The position numbers and the translations under genes were made by a program. From Falsiroseomonas tokyonensis (GTDB lineage Bacteria; Pseudomonadota; Alphaproteobacteria; Acetobacterales; Acetobacteraceae), in assembly GCF_019024325.1 (NCBI RefSeq), contig NZ_JAFNJS010000001.1, forward strand, positions 1,178,001-1,242,000: a stretch of DNA of 64,000 nt, given 5' to 3'. This document shows, piece by piece, positions 54,123-61,879 of this stretch; the stretch's first letter is position 1; each line of letters begins with the position of its first letter. The notes below the pieces were generated by a model. That model was given only the letters and a program-made list of their open reading frames with translations. It was not told the origin of the DNA and did no database searches.

Positions 54123-55054
54123 TGGCCGTGCTGCTTTCGACCAAGCCCGCCGCCATGGCGATGTGGCGGGATGCGCTGCTGGCGGTGGATCCCGCGCTCG
54201 AGATCCGCATGTTCCCCGAGTCCGGCGATCCGGCGGATATCGAGGCCGCCGTGGTCTGGACGGCGCATGACATGGCGGAGCTGCGCCGCTACCCGAATCT
54301 GCGGCTGATCGTCTCGATGGGCGCGGGGGTGGACCATCTGCTGCGGCCGCCGGGCCCGCCGCCGGGCATCCCGGTGGCGCGGCTGGTGGACCGGATGCTG
54401 ACGACGCAGATGGGCGAATGGGTGCTGCTGAATGTGCTGCGCTTCCATCGCCAGGACCTGGACTATCGCGCGCAGCAGCGCGACGGCATCTGGAACGAGC
54501 TGCCGGCGCCGGTGACGGCGGAGACGCCGGTGGGGTTTCTCGGCCTGGGCGAGCTCGGCAGCCATGCCGCAGGCCTGCTGCGCGGCCTCGGCTTCCCGGT
54601 GCTCGGCTGGTCGCGTCGGCCGAAGCAGGTGGCGGGGGTGGAGAGCTTCCACGGCGCGGACGGCCTCGCGCAAATGGCGGCGCGCAGCCGCATCCTGGTC
54701 TGCCTGCTGCCGCTGACGCCGGAAACGCGCGGCATCGTGGATGCCCGCCTGCTGGGCCTGCTGCCGCGGGGCGCCTTCCTGATCAATGGCGCGCGGGGGC
54801 AGCATGTGGTGGATGCGGATCTGCTGGCGGCCCTGGATTCGGGCCAGGTGGCGGCTGCCGCACTCGACGTGTTCAGCCCGGAACCGCTGCCGGCCGAGCA
54901 TCCCTACTGGACGCATCCGCGTGTGGTGATGACGCCGCATGCGGCCAGCATCACCATCCCGGCCAGCGCCGCGCCGCAGGTCGTGGAGAACCTGACGCGC
55001 GCCCGGGCCGGCGAATCGCTGCTCAATCTGGTGGACTTCAGCGCCGGCTATTGA
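54122..55054 (+). CDS. ghrA: Glyoxylate/hydroxypyruvate reductase A-like D-2-hydroxyacid dehydrogenase
   Basis: A 310-aa NAD(P)H-dependent reductase. The Rossmann motif is 'VGFLGLGELGSHAAGLLRGLG' with basic residues behind it ('WSRRPK') that suggest NADPH. Catalytic residues: Arg in 'INGARGQHVV', Glu in 'FSPEPLPAEHPYW' and His in 'MTPHAASITIP'. It reduces glyoxylate or hydroxypyruvate. Last gene of the yej-like transcript; a metabolic link with peptide uptake is not obvious. Confidence 0.9.
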   Translation: MAVLLSTKPAAMAMWRDALLAVDPALEIRMFPESGDPADIEAAVVWTAHDMAELRRYPNLRLIVSMGAGVDHLLRPPGPPPGIPVARLVDRMLTTQMGEWVLLNVLRFHRQDLDYRAQQRDGIWNELPAPVTAETPVGFLGLGELGSHAAGLLRGLGFPVLGWSRRPKQVAGVESFHGADGLAQMAARSRILVCLLPLTPETRGIVDARLLGLLPRGAFLINGARGQHVVDADLLAALDSGQVAAAALDVFSPEPLPAEHPYWTHPRVVMTPHAASITIPASAAPQVVENLTRARAGESLLNLVDFSAGY

Positions 55055-55102
55055 TCAGGCGCCGCGGGGCCGGAGGCAGCGCGCGGGGCGCTGCCATCCG
55101 GT

Positions 55103-55486
55103 TCAGCCGGCCTTGCGGTTCTCTTCCGGCACCACCGTCTCATGCGCCGTCTGCTCGGCCACCGTCATGATGCTGCGCATGTCGCGCAGGAAGGCGGCGC
55201 CCTTCAGGGTGCGCTGCACCAGCACGCTGCGCCGGTCCATCGGGTCCACCTTGCGCCGGGCCAGGTCGAGCTCGCCCAGCCGGTCCAGGGCCCGAGTGAT
55301 GGCGGGCTTGGAGACGTTCAGCTCCGCCGCCAGTCCGCGCACCGTATGCGGGCCGTCCGTCAGATAGACTGTGAGGAACACGCCGAGCTGACGTGCCGAG
55401 AGATCCGGCCCGTCCCGACGGACGAGCGCCACGACGGTGTCGCGGAGGATGCCGACCAGCTGGTCGGAATTTGCTTGAGTGGCCAT
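55103..55486 (-). CDS. MarR-family transcriptional regulator
   Basis: A 127-aa winged-helix regulator. The recognition part is 'TVRGLAAELNVSKPAITRALDRL' followed by the wing 'VDPMDRRSVLVQ', whose D-x-R-S motif is typical of MarR. ATG 55486 is favoured over an upstream ATG at 55648 because AAGGAAG lies about 9 bp before it. It may control the M17 aminopeptidase gene upstream or another locus; no operator was recognised. Confidence 0.85.
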   Translation of the reverse strand: MATQANSDQLVGILRDTVVALVRRDGPDLSARQLGVFLTVYLTDGPHTVRGLAAELNVSKPAITRALDRLGELDLARRKVDPMDRRSVLVQRTLKGAAFLRDMRSIMTVAEQTAHETVVPEENRKAG

Positions 55487-55658
55487 GATGTTGCTTCCTT
55501 CTTCGACACGCATGCGGCTGGCCTGCGCCGACTTAGCCCCAGGTCCTCCTCGGCCCCTGGCGCGCCCCTCTGCCGTCCCGCTCTGCGAAGGGTTCGTTTC
55601 TGACACACCCGTTTGAGAGCGCCGCAGGCCTGAAAGTTCCCGTTTCATCTCGAATTCG

Positions 55659-57053
55659 TTACCGTCCTGCAGGGCTTCGTTTGGAAACCAAAGCAGTCAC
55701 GGCCCTTGCCAGAGCGCGTGCCGCCTGAATTTCACCGCCTTCGGGCCGGCCGGGGCGCGACTGATCGTTCCATGCATATAAATCGATATGAGCCCAAGGC
55801 AGGCCCGGTGATACAAAGTGTTGCAGAAACAAAGCCGCCACCACGGCGCCAGCCATTGGCTTGCTGCTGACGTTGTTCATGTCTGCAATGGAGCTGTCCA
55901 GCCAAGAAACGTAATTTTTCATCAGCGGAAGTTGCCACACCGCATCGTGAACAGCTGTGCCCGCCAAGAGAATACTTTGTGCCAGTTCCGTATCATTGGA
56001 GAACAAGGCCGGCAAATCAGGCCCCAGCGCGACACGCGCTGCTCCCGTCAGCGTCGCGGCGTCGATCAGAAGGTCTGGCGCCTGTTCGCAGGCGAAGGCC
56101 AGAAGATCTGCCAGAACCAGCCGCCCCTCGGCATCGGTATTGCCGATTTCCACCGTCAGTCCTTGCCGTGTCCTGATGACATCCATCGGCCGGAAGGCGG
56201 CGCCGGAAACACTGTTCTCCACCGCGCCCACCAGCAGCAGCAGCCGGATCGGCGCCTTGGCGCGCATCAGCATCTCCGCCGTGGCGATCATGGCCGCAGC
56301 GCCGCCCATGTCCTTCTTCATGCGCAGCATGGCGGCTGCCGGCTTCAGGTCGAGCCCGCCGGTGTCGAAGCACACCCCCTTGCCGCACAGCGCCACCAGC
56401 GGCCCATCGGGCGCGCCCTGCCAGCGCAGGATGGCGATGCGCGGCGCGCGGGGGCTGCCCTGGCCCACCGCCGCCACCGCCGGGAAGCCCTGCTCGAGGG
56501 CGCTGCCGGAGATCTCCTCGAAGCTCGCGCCCTGCGCCGCGGCGAGGCGGGCGACGGCGGCGGAAAGCTCGGCCGGGCCGAGATGGTTGGCCGGCTGGTT
56601 CACCAGGTCCCGCCCCGCCCAGATGGCTTCCGCCTGCTGCTGGGCGGCTTCCGTCCCCGGGGGGGCGACCAGCGAAGCCGGCCGGCGCGGCGCGCGGGAC
56701 TTCAGGCGGGCGAAGCGATAGGCGCCCAGGCACCAGCCGAGCGTGGCGGCCACCGGGTCCGGCGCGCCCTCGATCCGCCAGCAGCTGCCCTCCGGCAGGG
56801 CGAAGGGCATGGCGCCGAAGGCCCAGGGTGCGGCAGCCGTCTCCGGATCCTCGCCCAGGCCGAGCACCGCGCCGGCCAGGCCGCTTCCGCCGGGCAGCAG
56901 GCGCAGCTCCTGCGCCTTGCCGCTGAAGCCGCTGGCCCGCAGGAAGCCGGCACTGGCTTCCGGCAGGCTGGCGAGCAGGGCGGGAAGGCCGTCCGGCGCC
57001 ACGGCATGAAGCGGCAGGGCGCGGTCGGTGGCCTCGGTCAGGCAGTCCAGCAT
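55659..57053 (-). CDS. M17 leucyl aminopeptidase-family metallopeptidase
   Basis: A 464-aa cytosolic aminopeptidase. The C-terminal catalytic domain has 'LCGKGVCFDTGGLDLKP' (metal-binding Lys/Asp), 'KKDMGGAA' and the signature 'GNTDAEGRLVLADLL' with the catalytic Arg. The N-terminal domain is Ala-rich and less conserved. ATG 57053 has GGAGA upstream. The 3' part of the gene has clearly lower GC and different codon choice from the 5' part, with the change near 56200-56250. Confidence 0.92.
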   Translation of the reverse strand: MLDCLTEATDRALPLHAVAPDGLPALLASLPEASAGFLRASGFSGKAQELRLLPGGSGLAGAVLGLGEDPETAAAPWAFGAMPFALPEGSCWRIEGAPDPVAATLGWCLGAYRFARLKSRAPRRPASLVAPPGTEAAQQQAEAIWAGRDLVNQPANHLGPAELSAAVARLAAAQGASFEEISGSALEQGFPAVAAVGQGSPRAPRIAILRWQGAPDGPLVALCGKGVCFDTGGLDLKPAAAMLRMKKDMGGAAAMIATAEMLMRAKAPIRLLLLVGAVENSVSGAAFRPMDVIRTRQGLTVEIGNTDAEGRLVLADLLAFACEQAPDLLIDAATLTGAARVALGPDLPALFSNDTELAQSILLAGTAVHDAVWQLPLMKNYVSWLDSSIADMNNVSSKPMAGAVVAALFLQHFVSPGLPWAHIDLYAWNDQSRPGRPEGGEIQAARALARAVTALVSKRSPAGR

Positions 57054-57250
57054 GGAGTCTCCAGGGGCAGGCGGGGCGGAACGCTGGGCGATCTGCCCCG
57101 GGTACAATGATAGCGCTAATGTGGAAAGGAATAACAACCGGAAGATGCAATGATGCCCGGCCGCAGCTTCAACCCTGCCAGGGGCGGCAGGGCAGGGCTC
57201 TTGGCGGCGGCGATTTCCTCCGCGCCGGTCTTGCTGTAGGCCCCTCGGCC

Positions 57251-58342
57251 ATGCGGATTCTGCTCTGGTACTGGGGCCGTCGTGGGGGCGGTGCGCAATT
57301 CACGCTGGGGCTGGCCCAGGCGCTGGCCCGTCGGCCCGGCGTCACGCTCAGCCTGTCCATCTCGCGGCAAGGCGAATTACTGGACGGGTTTCGCGAATTG
57401 AGCGTTTCGACCGACATCGTGGACACCTACCGCGATCTTCGGGGTTTCGCCACCGGCCTGCTGCGACTTCCCGCCCTGACACGGCGATTGCAGCGCAGCG
57501 CCGCCGCGGCGGATGTCGTGATCTCCGGCATGACGCATGTCTGGACGCCGCTGGTGGCGCCCGCCTTGGCCCGCGCCGGGCGCGCCTTCGTGCCGGTGGT
57601 GCATGACGCCGCGCCGCATCCGGGCGATTTCGGCTGGGCTTGGGATTGGCGCCTGGGGCGGGAACTGGATGCCGCGCGGGCCGCCATCGCCTTGTCGGAC
57701 CAGGTGGCGGATGCCCTGGCGCGCCGTCGCCCCGCCCTGCCGCTGATCCGCATGCGCCTGCCGGCCCTGCTGGCGCCCGCGCCGCGCCAGGATGCCCTTG
57801 CCGCACCGCCCGCCGGCAGCCTGCGGCTGCTGTTTTTCGGCCGCTTCCGCCGCTACAAGGGCCTGGATCTGCTGCGCGACGCCTTCCGCCTGCTGCACCA
57901 GGCGCATCCCGGGGTCACCCTGCGCGTGGTGGGGGAAGGGGATGCGGAGGCCTGCGCCCCCGGCCTCGGCGCGCTGCCCGGCGTGCGGCTGGAGCAGCGC
58001 TGGGTGGCGGAGGCGGAGATCCCCGCCTTGCTGGCCGCCGCCGATGCCGTCGTGCTGCCCTATCGCGAGGCCAGCCAGTCCGGGATCGTGCCGCAGGCGC
58101 TGGCCATGGGCGTGCCGGTGGTGGCCATGCCCGTGGGCGGGCTGACGGAGCAGCTGCGCGCCGGCGGCCTGCTGGCGGCGGCGGTGACGCCCGCCGCCCT
58201 CGCCGCCGCCCTGGCGCGGCTGACCGATCCGGCGGAACTCGCCCGGCTGCGCGCGGAGGCGCGCGAGGCAGGCCAGGCCGAGGCCGATTGGGACGGACAG
58301 GCCGAGGCCCTTCTGGCGGGCCTGGCGCGGATCGCCCGCTGA
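57251..58342 (+). CDS. Glycosyltransferase family 4 protein
   Basis: A 363-aa GT-B glycosyltransferase. N-terminal 'ILLWYWGRRGGGAQFTLGLA' is the acceptor-side Rossmann start, with 'LRLLFFGRFRRYKGLDLL' at the domain hinge (about residue 193). The nucleotide-sugar motif 'YREASQSGIVPQALAMGVPV' has the E-x7-E type pattern modified. It transfers a sugar from an NDP-sugar to a glycan or lipid. Near a methyltransferase and a small membrane gene, suggesting surface polysaccharide work, but no full cluster is present. Confidence 0.87.
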   Translation: MRILLWYWGRRGGGAQFTLGLAQALARRPGVTLSLSISRQGELLDGFRELSVSTDIVDTYRDLRGFATGLLRLPALTRRLQRSAAAADVVISGMTHVWTPLVAPALARAGRAFVPVVHDAAPHPGDFGWAWDWRLGRELDAARAAIALSDQVADALARRRPALPLIRMRLPALLAPAPRQDALAAPPAGSLRLLFFGRFRRYKGLDLLRDAFRLLHQAHPGVTLRVVGEGDAEACAPGLGALPGVRLEQRWVAEAEIPALLAAADAVVLPYREASQSGIVPQALAMGVPVVAMPVGGLTEQLRAGGLLAAAVTPAALAAALARLTDPAELARLRAEAREAGQAEADWDGQAEALLAGLARIAR

Positions 58343-58358
58343 TCCTCCCCTTGGATCC

Positions 58359-58574
58359 TCAGGGCAGGGCGGGAAGCCCCGTGGCCCAGTGCAGGATTCC
58401 CAGCGCGAAGATCGCGGCGCCAAGCGCCATGATGACGGGGGGCGGCACCGGCGTGATGCGCAGCGCCAGCAGCGCCAGGGTTCCGAACAGCGCACGCCAG
58501 AAGCTGGCGCCCAGCAGCATCAGGCCCAGGAAGGTGAAACCGGCGAACCAGACGGCCCGCATCGCCCGAAACAT
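58359..58574 (-). CDS. Small hypothetical membrane protein
   Basis: A 71-aa protein with two hydrophobic helices: 'AVWFAGFTFLGLMLLGA' and 'PPPVIMALGAAIFALGIL'. Family not recognised. GAGGA about 11 bp before ATG 58574 supports translation. It is convergent with the glycosyltransferase gene, 16 bp apart. Confidence 0.55.
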   Translation of the reverse strand: MFRAMRAVWFAGFTFLGLMLLGASFWRALFGTLALLALRITPVPPPVIMALGAAIFALGILHWATGLPALP

Positions 58575-58829
58575 TCGTGAATCCTCATCCAGGCCAACGC
58601 TTCTGGCCCATGGCGGCCGGTCGGACAAGGTCCCGCCACCTGCTTGATCGAGGCGAAGGCCCATGCAACACACTCGCCTATCTGGTGTGGCTTCGCTGGA
58701 TGGCCGGACGATGCAGATTGGGACGCTGCAGCACGGCCGGCGCTTGGCAGGCAACGGTCCAGCAGAATTCGACCTCAGCCACGCGCCGCGACGCCAGCGG
58801 CCGCCATTTCAGCCAAGGGAAAATCCCGC

Positions 58830-59867
58830 GTGACCCATCCCCTGTTGCGTCGGCTCGCCCATCTCCTGCCGCCGATCCAGCGCCTGTCGCAAAGCCGCGA
58901 CGCCGCGCTGCGGGACAGGGATGCGGTGCTGGACCGGATGCAGGAATTGATCGACCAGCAGGCCGCGGAGGCAGCCGCCCTGCAGGCGGCCCGGAAGGCC
59001 GAAGCCGAGCGTGAGGCGGATGCGCGGATGGAGCGGACGCTGACCATGGTGCGTGCCGAATACACGGTGCTGCCGCGCTTCGGCTTCCATCAGCCGCTGG
59101 ACTACAACGAGGTCAGCCTGCCACCGCATTTCGACCCGCCGGTGGTGCGGCCCGACCAGAAGCTGCCGCTGCCCGCGCCGGCGGACCGCTTCGGTTATCC
59201 GGCCGATGACGCCGCCTATCTCCGCATGGGGGAGATGGATGCGACGATCGTGCGCGACGCCATCGCCCGCCACCTGGGCGCGCCGCGCGACCTGGCGCTG
59301 CTCGATTTCGGCTGCTCCTCCGGCCGCGTGCTGCGGCATTTCGAGGCGGAACACGCCGCCCATGGCTGGCGGCTGCATGGCGTGGACATCCAGGCGCGCC
59401 CGATCGAATGGCTGCGCCTGCATTTCCCGCAGCACTACACGGTGACCACCGGCACGGTGCAGCCGCACCTGCCCTTCGAGGACAACAGCCTCGACGTGAT
59501 CTACGGCTTCAGCGTCTTCACCCACATCAAGTACCTGTGGGACATGTGGCTGCTGGAGCTGAAGCGCGTGCTGAAGCCGGGCGGGCTGCTGGTGCAGACC
59601 ATCCACACCGAGAATGCCTGGGAATACTACCACCGTTACAGGCACGAGGACTGGGTCCGGCGCGCCCATGCGGCGCGGATGCTGGACCAGCCGACCATGC
59701 AGGTGGACTGGCTGCACCACGGCGACATCGCCGTCAGCCAGGCCTTCTGGAAGGCCGAGGTCGCGCGCCGCAACTGGAGCCGCTACCTGGAGGTGCTGGA
59801 GCTGCTGCCGCCGCAGCACGCGCTGTCGTTCCAGGACGTGATGGTCTGCCGCAAGCCGGCGCGCTGA
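58830..59867 (+). CDS. Class I SAM-dependent methyltransferase with N-terminal coiled coil
   Basis: A 345-aa protein. Residues about 15-75 are Ala/Glu/Arg-rich and probably a coiled coil. The methyltransferase core has motif I 'LALLDFGCSSGRVLRHF' (about residue 153), 'HGVDIQARPIEW', 'DNSLDVIYGFSVFTHI' and 'LKRVLKPGGLLVQTIH'. GTG 58830 with AAGGGA is the chosen start. The substrate may be a sugar or small metabolite; glycosyltransferase proximity fits a glycan-related role. Confidence 0.82.
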   Translation: MTHPLLRRLAHLLPPIQRLSQSRDAALRDRDAVLDRMQELIDQQAAEAAALQAARKAEAEREADARMERTLTMVRAEYTVLPRFGFHQPLDYNEVSLPPHFDPPVVRPDQKLPLPAPADRFGYPADDAAYLRMGEMDATIVRDAIARHLGAPRDLALLDFGCSSGRVLRHFEAEHAAHGWRLHGVDIQARPIEWLRLHFPQHYTVTTGTVQPHLPFEDNSLDVIYGFSVFTHIKYLWDMWLLELKRVLKPGGLLVQTIHTENAWEYYHRYRHEDWVRRAHAARMLDQPTMQVDWLHHGDIAVSQAFWKAEVARRNWSRYLEVLELLPPQHALSFQDVMVCRKPAR

Positions 59868-59880
59868 GGCGCCGCGCGCT

Positions 59881-61710
59881 TCAGAAGGGGAATGGCTCCG
59901 GCGGGTTGTTGGCGGAGCCGCGCGGCACGTCGAATTCGTGGATGCCGCCGACGCCGAAGCCGATCCACTGGCTGCCGGTCCAGGCATATTCGTATTCGTT
60001 GCCGATCCCCCATTCGCTGGCGGATTGGCCGTTCTGCCCCCAGGACCGCGTCGGCAGCCAGCGCTCGCTGTTGCTGTCGTAGTAGTCGGTGATCCAGAGC
60101 GTGCCGTCGCGGATCTGGGTCGGGTTGGGATGTTCCCATTTGGCGTAGATCTCGTAGTAGCCGCGCGCGCCCTGCAGCCGGTCGCCCACCTGGAAGCGGG
60201 CGAAATCCTCGGACAGCCAGCCGGCATAGAGGTCCCCGGATTGGCTGTAGAAGGCCCAGGCGTAATAGCCGTCGCGCCCGACATCGACCTGGTAGATCCC
60301 ACCCTGGCCGAAGTCGTCCCATTCATTGCCGTCCCAGACATAGTCGTATTCCTGGCCCAGCCCGGCCTGGGTCACCGGCTGGCCGGTCTGCTCCCAGCTG
60401 CGCCCCTTCATCCAGCGCTGCGATTGCGCATCCAGGTAGTCGGTCACCCAGACCGTGCCCTCCGCCGCGCCGCTGGTGGACCCGCTGCGGTCGTAGATGG
60501 TGTAGGTGCCGCGGGCGCCGGGAATCTGCTGGCCGATGGCATAGAGACCCGCATCGGCCACGGCGAAGCCCGCATAGATGTCGCCGCTGGTCGCGTGCTG
60601 GAAATACCAGGAGAAGCGGGCCGGCTGTTCCAGGCTGGCCTGCACCGTGCCGGCGCGGCCGAAATCGTCCCATTCGTCGCCGTCCCAGGCATAGTCGAAT
60701 TCCGAGCCCAGCCCGCCATAGCCGCTGGGCGCGCCGCCCAGCACATAGGCGGAATAGCTGGTCAGCTGCTGGTTCGCGCTGGCGTCGAAATAGCCGCCGG
60801 TGGTCCAGACCGTGCCATGGGCCATCGCCTGCCCGCCGAGCGAGGCGGTGCCGGTGATGGTATAGGTGCCGCCCGGCATGGTGACGGTATCGCCGACATC
60901 CCAGGCGGTGCTGTGGCCGACCATGCGGCCGAAGTAGCGATCCCCGTTCGGCATCTGGAAGGTCCAGTCGAAAAGGGAATCCGGGATCCGGTCGGCCTGC
61001 AGCGAACCGCCCAGCCCTACCTGCACCCAGGCGGTGCCGGTCCAGGCGCGGTCCAGCTCGCTGCCCAGCCCGGCATAGCCGGTGGCCGCCGTGCCGCCGC
61101 TTTCAAGGTTGAAGTCCACCTTGGCCTGCGCGTCCCAGTAGCGGGTGGTGCGCACCGTGCCCTCGCTGCCCGCCTCCGCCTGGTCCTGGCCGAAGGGTGT
61201 TTCCGTCAGGATGCGATAGGTGCCGTGGTCGGTGCGCAGCGTGTCGCCCGGCGCCCAGTCCACGCTATCGGCCAGCAGCGTGCCGAACAGCGCATCGCCG
61301 CCATCGGCATTGAAGACCCAGGTGAAGAGGCTGTCCGCCAGGTCGCCCGGATCGGCCTGATCCGCGCCGCCGCGGCCGAAACTGTCCCAGCCGGTGCCGT
61401 TCCAGGCGGCATCCACCTCGCTGCCCAGCCCGCCCAGGCCGGCCGGGCTTCCCTCTCCCAGCTGGGTCAGCATCCAGCTGCCGGTGCGGTCGCGATACCA
61501 GCCGACCGCGATCCAGCCCTCCTCCATGTCGAACTGGCCGAGATCCGTGCCCTGCGGATCGCTGGCGACGATGGTGTAGGTGCCATGCGCGGTGGCGAGC
61601 GTGCTGCCCACCACGTAGCGCGTGGAATCCTCAACCAGCGTGCCGCCCCAGCTGTCGCCGGTGGTGGCGCGGAAGGTCCAGGTGAAGATGCTGTCCGTTA
61701 TTGCGGACAT
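59881..61710 (-). CDS. Five-fold tandem-repeat protein of unknown family
   Basis: A 609-aa acidic protein built from five repeats of about 113-118 residues, starting near residues 6, 126, 244, 365 and 481. Each repeat has an aromatic F-x-W-x-F start, a 'GDxYxG' turn, a 'GTYTI' strand, a 'GTVWxTxYxDA' strand, and ends with 'GLGSExDYAWxGxxWDxFG'. No signal peptide, catalytic motif or known domain was recognised. The pattern of aromatic-rich beta strands suggests a beta-propeller or bead-like binding protein. Its neighbours (methyltransferase; hybrid kinase) do not decide its role. Confidence 0.7.
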   Translation of the reverse strand: MSAITDSIFTWTFRATTGDSWGGTLVEDSTRYVVGSTLATAHGTYTIVASDPQGTDLGQFDMEEGWIAVGWYRDRTGSWMLTQLGEGSPAGLGGLGSEVDAAWNGTGWDSFGRGGADQADPGDLADSLFTWVFNADGGDALFGTLLADSVDWAPGDTLRTDHGTYRILTETPFGQDQAEAGSEGTVRTTRYWDAQAKVDFNLESGGTAATGYAGLGSELDRAWTGTAWVQVGLGGSLQADRIPDSLFDWTFQMPNGDRYFGRMVGHSTAWDVGDTVTMPGGTYTITGTASLGGQAMAHGTVWTTGGYFDASANQQLTSYSAYVLGGAPSGYGGLGSEFDYAWDGDEWDDFGRAGTVQASLEQPARFSWYFQHATSGDIYAGFAVADAGLYAIGQQIPGARGTYTIYDRSGSTSGAAEGTVWVTDYLDAQSQRWMKGRSWEQTGQPVTQAGLGQEYDYVWDGNEWDDFGQGGIYQVDVGRDGYYAWAFYSQSGDLYAGWLSEDFARFQVGDRLQGARGYYEIYAKWEHPNPTQIRDGTLWITDYYDSNSERWLPTRSWGQNGQSASEWGIGNEYEYAWTGSQWIGFGVGGIHEFDVPRGSANNPPEPFPF

Positions 61711-61801
61711 GGCCAGGCCAGGGCCGAAGGGGTCATGCGAGGCTCCTCGGCCCGTGCTGGGCCGGCCTGCGCAATCTGCCGCAAGGCGGTGAAACCGCCG
61801 T

Positions 61802-61855
61802 TAACCGCCCCGGCGGTGGAACCGCCGCTAACCGCCCCGGCGGTGGAACCGCCGC
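61802..61855. repeat. Two-copy 27-bp tandem repeat
   Basis: Bases 61802-61828 and 61829-61855 are identical 27-mers, with a partial, degenerate copy before them (61785-61801). Each unit contains GGCGGT-GGA-ACCGCC, a small hairpin. The array is upstream of the repeat-protein gene and downstream of the kinase gene, in a 169-bp spacer. Confidence 0.85.
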
Positions 61856-61879
61856 GAATTGCCCTTACGCGCCCGCCGG

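Noticed and set aside
61802-61855. Possible CRISPR array
   Set aside because: Two directly abutting identical units have no spacers between them, and there are no cas genes.
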